From assembly GCF_000499205.1 (NCBI RefSeq), contig NZ_AWUK01000017.1, positions 124,001 to 188,000 of the forward strand: DNA of 64,000 bases. The letters are read 5' to 3'. This DNA comes from Paenibacillus sp. MAEPY2. GTDB taxonomy: Bacteria; Bacillota; Bacilli; Paenibacillales; Paenibacillaceae. Both the position numbers and the translations under genes were made by a program. The notes beneath the pieces are model-generated. The model had not been told where the DNA came from. It made no database searches and saw only the letters and a program-made list of their open reading frames with translations. Of this stretch, positions 51,512 through 60,774 are shown piece by piece (the first letter of the stretch is position 1; each line of letters starts with the position of its first letter).

Positions 51512-52723
51512 CTAAGCAGTGTAATCCCCTCCTACCGCAGCCACACCTGTACGTTTCTTGCTTGTCGTCCGGTTCCCGCGTACGGGACCGAAGTACCGAT
51601 CATACAGCAGCCTTTTTTTGTTATGTGCAATCATCTGGTCAACGGCTTTGTGGTCTGTTCCTGAGTGCTGCATCGTGCTCTCAATCTGTTGCATGGCAAT
51701 CTCTCTTTCAGCACCTGTACCCTGCACGGCGGCCTGACACAAGGCTTCAAATCCCGGTTCGCCCAACTTGCTCAGGCTCTCCGCACTGTTATAGCGTACA
51801 CCCCAGTCTTCGTCACGCAGCGCTTTGCGCAGCAGTGGAATGCTGCCTGCCGCATGTTTCGAACCGAGCGCCAGAACCACTTCGGCACGCACCTCCGGGT
51901 CCGAATCCTGCATAAGCTTCAGAATGGTCTCGTCCTGAAGTGCCGGACTTGCGCTGAGATACAGCTTCACCGCTTCTGCCCGTACATCCTGGTGTTCTGC
52001 ACCTACGAGTCTGTCGAGTGCAGGCATCACTTCCGGTACAGCCTGTCCCCACATCGCTACGAGTCCCACTTTGACAAAATCAGGATTGCGGTCTTCCAGC
52101 AATTCAATGAGAATTCGGCTTGTGTCCAGACTGGTTTCGAGCAAAATATCTGCTGCCAGATGATGAATCGATTTTCCTTTGGTTAACAGCAGCGCGAGCA
52201 TGTCTTTCAGTTCACCCTGGCGAGTGGTACATCTTGCGATCGAACGACCAATCATAATCGCCATCGGACCCGGCTTCTCATCCTTAAGCAATTCCATCAA
52301 ACCTGGAACAGCCTCTGGACAACGCATGCCGCCCAATCGATAAGCCGCATCAATTTGGCGTCCGTAACGAATACGGCTCAGTTCCTTCAGGTCCTGCTCT
52401 ACAAATCCGGCTTCACGGCAGAGTACAATCAATTTGTTGCGATACTCTCCCTTGAACTGATCAATCCACTCAATAAGCTTGCTCTGGATGACCCGGCGCT
52501 CAAGCCGAGCCAGCTTCCCAGGTGGCAATCGCAGGGGACTGTCCTCTGTCAGCGCCGTCTGGAGATACGTAAAGTAATCACGCTGTTTTAATTTATAAAA
52601 TTCAATCTTGCGCCGTTTGCCGTTGTGGGACATTTTCATGGCAAACAGCAGGATCACACCCACAACGACGAGCGCTGTACAGATGTATAGAAATAGATAA
52701 GCCAAAGCCAAATTCGGAAACAT
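51512..52723 (-). CDS. Membrane-anchored HEAT-repeat protein
   Basis: 403 residues. One N-terminal membrane helix (LALAYLFLYICTALVVVGVI) and a basic linker are followed by armadillo/HEAT-type repeats between residues ~130 and ~340 (LGGMRCPEAVPGLMELLKDE, DPEVRAEVVLALGSKHA, DEDWGVRYNSAESLSKLGEP). The site AAAGGAGGACC precedes the start. Such scaffolds bind partner proteins. Its stop codon overlaps the ribosome site region of the GT2 gene, so the two are coupled, and a complex with the polymer synthase is the simplest idea. Confidence 0.8.
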   Translation of the reverse strand: MFPNLALAYLFLYICTALVVVGVILLFAMKMSHNGKRRKIEFYKLKQRDYFTYLQTALTEDSPLRLPPGKLARLERRVIQSKLIEWIDQFKGEYRNKLIVLCREAGFVEQDLKELSRIRYGRQIDAAYRLGGMRCPEAVPGLMELLKDEKPGPMAIMIGRSIARCTTRQGELKDMLALLLTKGKSIHHLAADILLETSLDTSRILIELLEDRNPDFVKVGLVAMWGQAVPEVMPALDRLVGAEHQDVRAEAVKLYLSASPALQDETILKLMQDSDPEVRAEVVLALGSKHAAGSIPLLRKALRDEDWGVRYNSAESLSKLGEPGFEALCQAAVQGTGAEREIAMQQIESTMQHSGTDHKAVDQMIAHNKKRLLYDRYFGPVRGNRTTSKKRTGVAAVGGDYTA

Positions 52724-52749
52724 GTGAAAAGGTCCTCCTTTATACTCAT

Positions 52750-54975
52750 TTATTCGGTCTGAAAACTTGGAATTTGTTCATACCGTTTCTTCATTTCCTC
52801 GTAGCTCAGTTTTAGTCGCTCACTGTACTGTACTTGCTCCCATGGCTGCCAGCTGTATATAGGCAATGTCTTCACATCCAGTGTCTTCTGTTCACCACCG
52901 GGCCAAGAGATATCTCCAGTAGAACGATCCATTAGCCACGGAACCAGAGTGACGCCCTTGACCGCGACCGTTTCGAATTCCCGTCCACCCTTCAGCGCAC
53001 CATACTTGATGGCTTGCAGTGAACTTGGGTCACCGAATCCAAGCAGCATCCAGGGAATACGCATCTCAACCTGATTACCGTTATATTGCCAGGCGGTTAA
53101 CGAATCGGTATCGGACTGATCTGGAGCAGTCGTTCCCCGCTTCAATGTACCGACCTTTTCATTCATGAACGGTTGGGCAGACCGGGTATCCGGTGGGGTC
53201 ATCCTCAGGCTGACCGCCAGATTCCATGGATGGAATGGATCTGCTGCATTCTTTTGCTCTTCCGGCAGCATCCCGTAACCGTCCTTGCCATAGAGCCGCT
53301 GGTTAAAGTCATAGTCTTTGGCGATCTCCACTTGCGATTCAGCATCCTGTCCTAGTGTGATCACCGTTTCGAGACCATCACTGAGTGTTCGATCCGGAAG
53401 CCTCGTGCCTGGCTGATTGCCACCATCCAGCGTATTCGTTCCAATGCGCAGCAAGGTCTGATCCGGGTCAAAAGGCTGATCCAGCGTCATGCCGATGTAC
53501 AGGTAGGCTTCATCATGGGTCATCTTCATTTCCTTGATGCCATCGACCTTGCCTGGCCAGACGGTGACCTCTTCCTTCTTCAGCGCATTCCAGTCATCCA
53601 GTTTACCGTCTATGGTTAGCTGTTCCTGTTTACCAGGGTCCATGGCGAGCAGACCAAACATTTTCTCATTCGTCAGCACGTTCAACCAGTAGGCACGCCG
53701 ATCAGCTGGAATTTCCAGCGGCATTGTGTTCCAGGTTTTCTTGAACCACTCATCCTGCCACATGAACAAAATCGCTCCCGCATACCCTTCGTCATAAATA
53801 TCCTGAGTCAGCGATGCGTCGATTTCTCCTTGCTCCACCTCGTTATGTCCGCCCTGATCCCGGCCTCCCATACCCAGATGGGAAATTCCCAGCGAAGACG
53901 GTACACCGTACTCTGTAATCATTACAGGCATATCGGAAAACTCGGCTTTGAGCTTGCGTAGATAACTTTTGTACGTGTTGTACTCGCCGTTCTCGTCCTT
54001 GATGGTCTGAAGTGTCTGGTCCGTATGGAACAAATCCGGGTAATAAGGGTACACATGGTATGCTGCAAAATATCCGCCCTGCCACTCTTCCGGTTGAATA
54101 TGGCGTGCATCTACACTGACCAGATCCTCCTCGAATAGCGGCTCGCCCGGATGATCCAACACGTCAGTAGTTACCCAGTTGGTGAAGGTCATCGGATGCT
54201 CCCATCCGTATTTCTTCTCCAATACGGCGGTATAGTCCAGTAGCTCGGCCAGCCAATTTTCAAACGGTGATGCATCCTGCGTCCCGGAAAAATGAACGCC
54301 CTTATACTGCGGCACATCGGGATGGCTCTCATTCGTGTTGTTCACCATCGAAGGGTCCCACTCGGTACCCACATGCCAAGCCATCAGGTATTTCCCGGCA
54401 TTCGTCTTGTATTTACCGCTTGACTCGCCCGGTTTATCGGGAATGTCCGCATCACCATATACAGCGGATACCGCCTTTTCAATCTCCTGCTTGAACGTCT
54501 GCTCAATATGGTCAGCATAGGCATCCTGCTTCTCGATCAGTTCTTCTTCCGGCGACCATATGCCCTGTATAAAATATAACGGTTGCTCCCTGCCGCGATT
54601 ATAATCAACCAATGCTGTGTAAAAAATCGGCTCATGCACCGTATACACCCGGATCACATTGGCTCCAAGATCCTCAATCTGCTGGAACCACCTCAAGTAA
54701 TCCTCTTTGGTCAACGGAAATTCGCCCGGGTAATGTCCCGGTGATGTTGCGCCCAGGTTTACCCCTTTGACGAACATCTCCCGCCATGTGCCATCGGGTC
54801 CATATTCCATGAACCGGTCTCCATCGGTCCTGAATTTCATCTCCGTACCGTTCTCCGCTGTGTACGTAACGAGCTGGGGTTGCATGTAGTGCCAACCGGC
54901 AAATATTCCGCCCGTCACTACGGCCGCTCCGGTCAACATCGTCAACAACCAGCGCTTTCGTCTTCGTCTGCTCAT
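52750..54975 (-). CDS. Membrane-anchored GH-A clan glycosidase-like protein with C-terminal CBM9-like domain
   Basis: 741 residues. An N-terminal anchor (WLLTMLTGAAVVTGGIFAGW) precedes a TIM-barrel domain: FVKGVNLGATSPGHYPGEFP, LGANVIRVYTVHEPIFYTAL, MAWHVGTEWDPSM with a likely acid/base glutamate and MITEYGVPSSLG with a likely nucleophile, like GH2/GH5 clan-A enzymes. From residue ~470 a domain with TIDGKLDDWNALKKEEVTVW and MKMTHDEAYLYIGMTL resembles CBM9-like surface binding modules. It is the first gene of the exopolysaccharide-type operon, after GAGAGGTGAG, with an 859-base leader. Processing of the polymer at the cell surface is inferred; the exact GH family is uncertain. Confidence 0.7.
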   Translation of the reverse strand: MSRRRRKRWLLTMLTGAAVVTGGIFAGWHYMQPQLVTYTAENGTEMKFRTDGDRFMEYGPDGTWREMFVKGVNLGATSPGHYPGEFPLTKEDYLRWFQQIEDLGANVIRVYTVHEPIFYTALVDYNRGREQPLYFIQGIWSPEEELIEKQDAYADHIEQTFKQEIEKAVSAVYGDADIPDKPGESSGKYKTNAGKYLMAWHVGTEWDPSMVNNTNESHPDVPQYKGVHFSGTQDASPFENWLAELLDYTAVLEKKYGWEHPMTFTNWVTTDVLDHPGEPLFEEDLVSVDARHIQPEEWQGGYFAAYHVYPYYPDLFHTDQTLQTIKDENGEYNTYKSYLRKLKAEFSDMPVMITEYGVPSSLGISHLGMGGRDQGGHNEVEQGEIDASLTQDIYDEGYAGAILFMWQDEWFKKTWNTMPLEIPADRRAYWLNVLTNEKMFGLLAMDPGKQEQLTIDGKLDDWNALKKEEVTVWPGKVDGIKEMKMTHDEAYLYIGMTLDQPFDPDQTLLRIGTNTLDGGNQPGTRLPDRTLSDGLETVITLGQDAESQVEIAKDYDFNQRLYGKDGYGMLPEEQKNAADPFHPWNLAVSLRMTPPDTRSAQPFMNEKVGTLKRGTTAPDQSDTDSLTAWQYNGNQVEMRIPWMLLGFGDPSSLQAIKYGALKGGREFETVAVKGVTLVPWLMDRSTGDISWPGGEQKTLDVKTLPIYSWQPWEQVQYSERLKLSYEEMKKRYEQIPSFQTE

Positions 54976-55729
54976 GGTTCTTAATTGCTCACCTCTCTAG
55001 TATGCATCCTGCTTCAGTTCAGATCTTGAATGACATGAAGGTATGCGGGGAATCCCGCTTCGGATGTCCGCTTTGGGTAGAGATGTCAGCGGTGTGTTCT
55101 CACTATAGCTCTAAGTCTCTGCATTTGTAACTAGGCTGATGGAAGCAAACGTAAACTGCAACATTCTGCCCATAATTCGTAAAAACCGCCATCAACTAGC
55201 ATCCAGGTGACCTTCTGGCCCTCATCCTCCATGAACACGAATATAGGCTACTTTAACCGTCCGTTTGAGGTTCTTCCAGCCTTGCACATCTCTACCCGTT
55301 ATTGTTATATGCAACGCGGATTGTGAGATCTGTTTCCGCTTGAACGCTTACCCCATTAAACGCTATTGATACTTTAAAGTTGCGGACGTTTTTACAGTAT
55401 TACCCATAAAGATTACAAAATTGATACTATAGTCCGATAACGTATCCTTGAAAACCCGCGCCCTATCAAGGTTTTCTGAAAAGTGCAGAAAATGAAAAAA
55501 GGACATCAGTCCCCCCTTATAGGACTGTGCCCATTTATATTACTTTTACATAAAGCTGAATGAACACCCGGTCCTCACCCGGAAGTCACGGATCTCTTAC
55601 ACGAAATGTAAAAAAATACATCTAATTTCCTAAATTTTGACTCTATTAGGTCCGTTCAATAATTGTGTCCAATTTGCAAAATAATTCCGGTTGCCGCATC
55701 TGACATTGTCAGATATGCTTATAAAACAG
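54976..55729. other. Long leader region of the exopolysaccharide-type operon
   Basis: With the SOS box region this is an 859-base divergent spacer. No coding frame was found. The minus strand contains a hairpin with a T-run at 55494-55527, listed separately. I looked for cyclic-di-GMP riboswitch cores and saw none. The length suggests a regulated, untranslated leader for the operon starting at 54975. Confidence 0.5.
55494..55527 (-). promoter_or_regulatory. Possible attenuator hairpin in the exopolysaccharide operon leader
   Basis: On the minus strand CAGTCC and GGACTG (55522-55527 and 55507-55512) enclose TATAAGGGG and are followed after ATGTCC by TTTTTT. It lies ~520 nt upstream of the 54975 start and no gene precedes it on that strand, so it would end a leader transcript rather than a message. 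Confidence 0.35.
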
Positions 55730-55741
55730 GAACACTTGTTC
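55730..55741 (+). promoter_or_regulatory. LexA (SOS) operator upstream of the Y-family polymerase gene
   Basis: GAACACTTGTTC, a palindrome with the B. subtilis LexA consensus GAAC-N4-GTTC, sits ~94 nt upstream of the ATG. TTGTTC within it can act as a -35 element with TAAAAT (55760-55765) as a -10 at 18-base spacing, so bound LexA would cover the promoter. Confidence 0.8.
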
Positions 55742-55834
55742 CATACTGTAAGTAAACTGTAAAATAACGTTGGCTGAATGAGTTCCATCGTTGTACAGAA
55801 GTAGCCGATTTATGAATAAAAGGAGAGAAGTACT

Positions 55835-57079
55835 ATGCCCCGCAAAGACGGACGTGTCATTATGCTGGCCGATTGCCAGTCGTTTTATGCCAGTGTAGAG
55901 AAATCTGCACATCCCGAATACAGAGACCGTCCGCTTGTTGTTGCGGGAGATCCCGCACGCCGTTCGGGTATTATTCTGGCAGCCTGCCCACTCGCCAAGT
56001 CCTATGGAATTACTACAGCAGAACGGCTGGGTGAGGCTCTCGCCAAATGCCCCGATGTTGTCGTCATTCGTCCCCGGATGGCTGAATATATTCGTGTTTC
56101 CCTACACATTACCCGTATCCTTCAGTCCTATACCGATCTGGTTGAACCGTATAGTATTGATGAGCAGTTTCTCGATGTCACCGGAAGTTTGGACCTGTTC
56201 GGCAGCCCTGAAACCATTGCCCGCAGCATTCAGGACAGGGTGATGGAAGAGACTGGTGTCTATATCCGCGTTGGCATCAGCGACACCAAGGTTGTTAGCA
56301 AGATGGCCTGTGACCTGTATGCCAAAAAAGTCCCGGGAGGTATCTATACACTGCCCCGCAAGGACATGCAGAAAACGCTGTGGAATAAACCTGTTCGAGA
56401 CATGTTTATGGTCGGTTCCCGGATGGGACAGCATCTCTACAAGATGGGGATTCATACGATCGGTGATCTGGCACAGACTCCGTTGTCCCGGCTGAGAGAG
56501 CGTTGGGGGGTAAACGGTGAGGTATTGTGGCGTATTGCCCGCGGGATCGATGATTCTCCGGTAAAACCCGGGACATATGCTCACCAGCAGCAGGGCATTG
56601 GACATCAGATGACATTGCCTCGGGACTATGAATCGTGGGCGGACATCAAGGTGGTGCTGCTCGAATTGGCAGAGCTGGTCAGCAGGCGTTCCCGGGACAA
56701 ATCGCTCATGGGTAATGTCGTCTCTGTTGGATGTCGGGGGCAGGATTATGATCGTCCAACCGGCTTCTCCCGCCAGATGAAGGTGAATGAACCTACCAAC
56801 ATCACCGATGAAGTATACGATGCGGCAGCTGCTCTGTTTCTGCGCCATTGGGACGGATTACCCATTCGCCGCATCAGCGTGTCATTGACCGGACTCGTGC
56901 CCGATTCCGAAGTACAGCTATCCTGGTTCGATGACCGTGAACGTAAAAGAGAACTGGAACGCGCCACGGATGACATCAAGCGCAAGTTCGGAGATACCGC
57001 GATTATGCGGGCCTCCTCGCTCTGCTCGTCCGCACAGGCACAGGACCGTTCTCATAAAATTGGAGGTCACTATAAATGA
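55835..57079 (+). CDS. yqjW: Y-family DNA polymerase (YqjW/UvrX-like)
   Basis: 414 residues after GGAGAG. The catalytic metal-binding residues are visible in LADCQSFYASVE and in PYSIDEQFLDV; the fingers motif is VVAGDPARRSGIILAACPLA. A helix-hairpin-helix region (GIHTIGDLAQTPLSRLRERW) and the little-finger domain with RRISVSLTGLVP follow. No clear beta-clamp motif was assigned. Family knowledge: error-prone translesion synthesis under DNA damage. The SOS box upstream and the overlapping YolD-like gene are the same arrangement as B. subtilis yqjW-yqjX. Confidence 0.9.
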   Translation: MPRKDGRVIMLADCQSFYASVEKSAHPEYRDRPLVVAGDPARRSGIILAACPLAKSYGITTAERLGEALAKCPDVVVIRPRMAEYIRVSLHITRILQSYTDLVEPYSIDEQFLDVTGSLDLFGSPETIARSIQDRVMEETGVYIRVGISDTKVVSKMACDLYAKKVPGGIYTLPRKDMQKTLWNKPVRDMFMVGSRMGQHLYKMGIHTIGDLAQTPLSRLRERWGVNGEVLWRIARGIDDSPVKPGTYAHQQQGIGHQMTLPRDYESWADIKVVLLELAELVSRRSRDKSLMGNVVSVGCRGQDYDRPTGFSRQMKVNEPTNITDEVYDAAAALFLRHWDGLPIRRISVSLTGLVPDSEVQLSWFDDRERKRELERATDDIKRKFGDTAIMRASSLCSSAQAQDRSHKIGGHYK

Positions 57080-57417
57080 GTAAAAAATTGCAGCAAAACG
57101 GAATCTTTGAGTCCTCGCGCATGATGCTTCCCGAACACCGGGAGGCCTATATCATTCATCAGGAGCAGCTCGCTCCCCGTACCCGTCCATCCCTGGATGC
57201 CCAGGCAGCGGAAGAAATGTCCCGTTTGCTTAGTAACTCGATGGTGCTCGGGGATGCTGTCACCATCACCCTGTTCCATGAACATGATGATATCCGCTTT
57301 ACCGGACAGGTGCTCCGATTGGACTCCCCTGCCCGTACCCTTAAGCTGCTGATGGAGAGCGGGACCCGGGACATTCAGATGAATCTCATTACAGATGTGG
57401 TACTCGCGAATGAATGA
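57076..57417 (+). CDS. yqjX: YolD-like protein (YqjX-like)
   Basis: 113 residues. The start overlaps the polymerase stop in an ATGA arrangement and has GGAGG just upstream. The chain shows the YolD plan: basic start, a loop with MMLPEHREAYIIHQEQLAPR, an acidic beta-strand domain (DAVTITLFHEHDDIRFTGQV, LRLDSPARTLKLLMES). Family knowledge: YolD-like proteins occur next to Y-family polymerases and are thought to play a UmuD-like role. It should be induced together with the polymerase by DNA damage. Confidence 0.88.
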   Translation: MSKKLQQNGIFESSRMMLPEHREAYIIHQEQLAPRTRPSLDAQAAEEMSRLLSNSMVLGDAVTITLFHEHDDIRFTGQVLRLDSPARTLKLLMESGTRDIQMNLITDVVLANE

Positions 57418-57620
57418 GGCGGGCTGGCATTGCGGGTACACCGGAATAGATGCAGCATGGCTGTTGCCATGCAGGACCGTTTTCCTACACATTCTGTTGC
57501 AGGACTGAAGCAGCCGACAAGCCACATCCACATGGGGCATTTCGTTCCAAAGAAGCAAAAGGACGGATTGGTGATTCATCGGCTACTCAGGAGGGTAAGG
57601 AGATGGCTTCAAGGACTTCA

Positions 57621-58562
57621 TTAGAATAAACTCCAGTCAAATTCCTTGGAAAGACGCTCAAGCAGATGCACGCCTGCAATGCTGTTTCCTTTCCGATTCA
57701 GAGCCGGACCTACAAGACCGATGCCAAACTGTCCTGGAACCAGGGTCAGTATTCCACCCGACACTCCACTCTTGGCAGGCAGTCCGACCTGAATCGCAAA
57801 TTCGCCGGATGCATTATACATACCGCAGGTGGTCATGAACGTTTTGGCAATCTGTACATAACGACGAGGGATAAGCTCATTTCCAGTGATGGGATCTGTC
57901 CCGTCATAAGCAAGCACCAGTGCCATACGGGCCAGATCCGCACAAGTCACCTCGATGGAGCAATGGCGGAAATAGACGGCAAGCACATCTTCGACATCAT
58001 CCTTGAGTACGCCATTATGCTTCAGAAAATAACCAAGCGAGCGGTTCAGATGGCCAGTTTCCCATTCGGACCGATATACTGCTTCGTTGTAGTCCAGTCG
58101 ATCATTATTCGCCAGCTTACGGAAAAATTCCAAAATGCGCCGGGACTTCTCCTCTTTGCAATCCCCGCCAATCAGGGACGATACCGTAATCGCGCCCGCA
58201 TTGATCAATGGATTAAACGGAATGCCCGGTTCCACCAGTTCGAGCTTGATCATGGAGTCATAATCATCCCCGGTAGGTTCTTTTCCTACATTAAAAAAGA
58301 CCGCTTCCTCCCCATGATCCATCAGAGCCAGAATAAGTGTAAATACCTTGGAGATACTTTGCATCGTAAACGGGACACCACAATCTCCGGCCGACACATG
58401 ATTGCCTTCGGCGTTCATGATATGTATACCCAGTTCGTCCTGCGAAGCCTTGAACAACTCGGGAATATAAGAAGCCACCTTCCCCTGTCCAGTATGCAAA
58501 CGGCTGGTCTCCAGCCATTCGGGCAGCAATAAATTCAATTGTTCCATTGCAGTATTGCTCAT
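57621..58562 (-). CDS. glsA: Glutaminase A
   Basis: ATG 58562 (313 residues) lies six bases after GGAGGAG; an in-frame TTG at 58577 overlaps that site. The beta-lactamase-like glutaminase fold is clear: the SxxK catalytic pair in MQSISKVFTLILAL, KEPTGDDYDSMIKLE, PFNPLINAGAITVSSLI, and GLPAKSGVSGGILTLVPGQF with the family glycine loop. It hydrolyses L-glutamine to glutamate and ammonia in the cytoplasm. It stands alone. The convergent YolD-like gene ends 200 bases away; a frame at 57430-57624 in that gap has no ribosome site and was not called. Confidence 0.93.
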   Translation of the reverse strand: MSNTAMEQLNLLLPEWLETSRLHTGQGKVASYIPELFKASQDELGIHIMNAEGNHVSAGDCGVPFTMQSISKVFTLILALMDHGEEAVFFNVGKEPTGDDYDSMIKLELVEPGIPFNPLINAGAITVSSLIGGDCKEEKSRRILEFFRKLANNDRLDYNEAVYRSEWETGHLNRSLGYFLKHNGVLKDDVEDVLAVYFRHCSIEVTCADLARMALVLAYDGTDPITGNELIPRRYVQIAKTFMTTCGMYNASGEFAIQVGLPAKSGVSGGILTLVPGQFGIGLVGPALNRKGNSIAGVHLLERLSKEFDWSLF

Positions 58563-58676
58563 CTCCATCTCCTCCAAATCTCTGTATGAGCATTTCGCGT
58601 GCTTTCGAATGATGAGTTCCCATCGAAGTGATGCAAAATGCCCGGGATAGTATGTATTACCCGCAAGCCTGATCCC

Positions 58677-59168
58677 TTAGCGCTTTACCTGAAGATTCAG
58701 CTCCAGAATTTCGCCGGGTAATCCCTCATAATCCCCCACCCATGTGGATACAAAGTTCTGTCTGAGCAATATTTGACGGGATGCCGCATTGGACGGATCG
58801 ATAACCGCATAGAGTACAGCAATTCCTGCCGCTTGTGCCTGAATAATCAGCCGAGCTGCAATGGAAGTCCCGTGTCCTTTCCCCCAGTGTTCAGGCAGAA
58901 TCATATAACCCATTTCCGCCCGCGATGAATCGGATTCATCCGGGATCAGTTTAGCGTAGGCCATCCCTACCCCGTCTTCACCGGATATCCGATAATATCC
59001 GCAGTCATTCCCCTGATTATAATTCAGCATGGATTCAAATTCCGCTGTAGCTTCATGCTCAGGCAGAGCACGTTCGGTAATTTGTTGCATAACTTCAATA
59101 TTGGACACAAGAGCATAATAATCAGCAAAATCAGATGATGCATATTTCAAGAAATTCATGACGGACAT
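58677..59168 (-). CDS. GNAT-family acetyltransferase
   Basis: 163 residues; ATG 59168 is one base after GAGGAGG and ATG 59159 ten bases after it, so the start may be the second. The layout is that of RimJ/RimL-like GNAT proteins: MGYMILPEHWGKGHGTSIAA (acetyl-CoA loop with the QxxGxG/A-type turn), LIIQAQAAGIAVLYAVIDPS, NAASRQILLRQNFVST. The acetyl acceptor could be an N-terminal residue or a small amine. There is no operon partner. Confidence 0.85.
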   Translation of the reverse strand: MSVMNFLKYASSDFADYYALVSNIEVMQQITERALPEHEATAEFESMLNYNQGNDCGYYRISGEDGVGMAYAKLIPDESDSSRAEMGYMILPEHWGKGHGTSIAARLIIQAQAAGIAVLYAVIDPSNAASRQILLRQNFVSTWVGDYEGLPGEILELNLQVKR

Positions 59169-59297
59169 ACCTCCTCTAAATGGCTAACAAGAACTTGCTC
59201 TTTTGATTTCACCTAGAGTATACCAGAAGCAAAGTATGCATTGCACACAACCGCTTCATGTACAGAAGTCTCTCTCCTCTCCGGTTGAGCTGGTACC

Positions 59298-59323
59298 AAA
59301 AAAGCGGCCTCCACAGAGACCGC
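59298..59323 (-). terminator. Terminator of the OFA-family transporter gene
   Basis: On the minus strand GCGGTCTC, TGTG and GAGGCCGC form an eight-pair hairpin (G-U included) followed by TTTTTT. It lies ~40 nt past the transporter stop. Confidence 0.75.
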
Positions 59324-59364
59324 CCAGCTTGCTTTTTATAAAATAGAACTTCGTCCCCATACGA

Positions 59365-60654
59365 TCAGCTTGCCCGGGATGAAGGGTTAAGATTCATCTG
59401 CTGTTCACGTTGACGTGTACGACGTCCCTGACCCGGAGGCGTAATAATCAACGCCAGCAGGAGCGAGACGGCACACAGTACGGCGATCACAATAAAGGTA
59501 AGGTGGAATCCGCCCAGCAGGGCGCTGATAAACGATCCGGCCAAGGCACCCAATCCAAATCCCTGATAGATGACGCCGTAGTTTTTGCTCTGATTTTTCA
59601 GTCCGAAGTAATCTGCCACAATCGCCGGGAAGACCGTGATATTGCCACCAAAGCAGAACGCGATAGCGGCTACACAGGCGAAGAAGATGCCAAAGCTCAG
59701 CGGTACCAGACTCAGCGTCATTACGGCAACAGCCGTAACCAGCAGTGCTCCGGCAATGACTTTCATCCGTCCCACTTTATCCGACAGCGCACCCAGAATG
59801 ATACGTCCAGCGGTGTTAAAGATGGCAACCATCGCCACCGCATTGGCAGCTGTAGCCACGTTAAGTCCTGCCAGCTGCACACCGATGTCTTTCACAATAC
59901 CGATTAGATATAGCCCACTCATACATGCCGTGAAGAAAATAACGAACAGCATGTAAGCTTCTTTCGTACGCAGCATTTCTTTGACCGTATAATCATGACG
60001 TACTTCTTGTTGCTTCGGACCTTCGGTGCTGCTTGCTGGAGCTTGTTCACGAACTACCGCTTCACGGATCAGGAACGAGCCGCCCACAATCAATACCAAT
60101 ACAATAATGCCCCAATACATAAAGGCTTGAGCAGGACCAACAGCACCGATTAATGCCGAGTTCACGTATTTGAACAACAGACTACCCGTACCAAAGGCCC
60201 CGACCGAAATACCCGAGATCAGACCTTTTCGCTCAGGAAACCATTTGATCAGGTTGGACAGGGAAGTAATATATGCCGTACCATCGGCGAATCCAACCAC
60301 AAATCCAGCCAAGATGTAGAGCAGTGTCAACGAACTCACTTGAGAACTAAGCACGAGTCCCAGACCAAGCACCACACCGGCTACCCGAATCAGGCGACGA
60401 AGCCCCCATCGTTCTTGCAGTCGTCCTGCAAACAGTGTGGCAAATGCCAAAGCAAAACTGGTTATCGAAAAAGTTATCGCGACCGAGCTGACGTCCCATC
60501 CGAAACGATCAGACAGCGGTTGATTAAATAAACTCCAGGTGTAGATGGTTCCGAGACCCATTTGTACAATAATGGTGCCCAGTACAATAAGCCAGCGGTT
60601 CATTTTCATAGATGTAGATGCTGAATTAGGTGTGGATGAAATAGCTGCTTTCAT
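59365..60654 (-). CDS. OFA-family MFS transporter (oxalate/formate/lactate-type)
   Basis: 429 residues with 12 helices. The start of the transmembrane region (WLIVLGTIIVQMGLGTIYTW followed by SLFNQPL) and the motif LFAGRLQERWGLRRLIRV are hallmarks of the oxalate:formate antiporter family; FADGTAYITSLSNLIKWFPE is typical for helix 4-5. Members carry small organic acids such as oxalate, formate, lactate or pyruvate. It lies 120 bases downstream of the LytT-type regulator gene on the same strand, and AAAGGGGAG precedes the start. The pair of genes suggests that this carrier is the output of the two-component system. Confidence 0.88.
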   Translation of the reverse strand: MKAAISSTPNSASTSMKMNRWLIVLGTIIVQMGLGTIYTWSLFNQPLSDRFGWDVSSVAITFSITSFALAFATLFAGRLQERWGLRRLIRVAGVVLGLGLVLSSQVSSLTLLYILAGFVVGFADGTAYITSLSNLIKWFPERKGLISGISVGAFGTGSLLFKYVNSALIGAVGPAQAFMYWGIIVLVLIVGGSFLIREAVVREQAPASSTEGPKQQEVRHDYTVKEMLRTKEAYMLFVIFFTACMSGLYLIGIVKDIGVQLAGLNVATAANAVAMVAIFNTAGRIILGALSDKVGRMKVIAGALLVTAVAVMTLSLVPLSFGIFFACVAAIAFCFGGNITVFPAIVADYFGLKNQSKNYGVIYQGFGLGALAGSFISALLGGFHLTFIVIAVLCAVSLLLALIITPPGQGRRTRQREQQMNLNPSSRAS

Positions 60655-60774
60655 CGTAATCTCCCCTTTGCCGATGTCATATATATGAATGCGTTCACAA
60701 GCTAATCATACATGAAAGGGGATTCATTACACCGATTTGAGCATGAGTTGCATCAGAAGCGGAATGAAATGCCT

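Noticed and set aside
54976..55834. A cyclic-di-GMP riboswitch in the exopolysaccharide operon leader
   Set aside because: I looked for the conserved riboswitch core on the minus strand and did not find it; only a simple hairpin is visible.
57430..57624. A 64-codon frame behind the YolD-like gene
   Set aside because: Weak start context and no recognisable protein features; it probably is spacer.
57666..58532. A 288-codon plus-strand frame
   Set aside because: It is antisense to glutaminase, which has complete family motifs.
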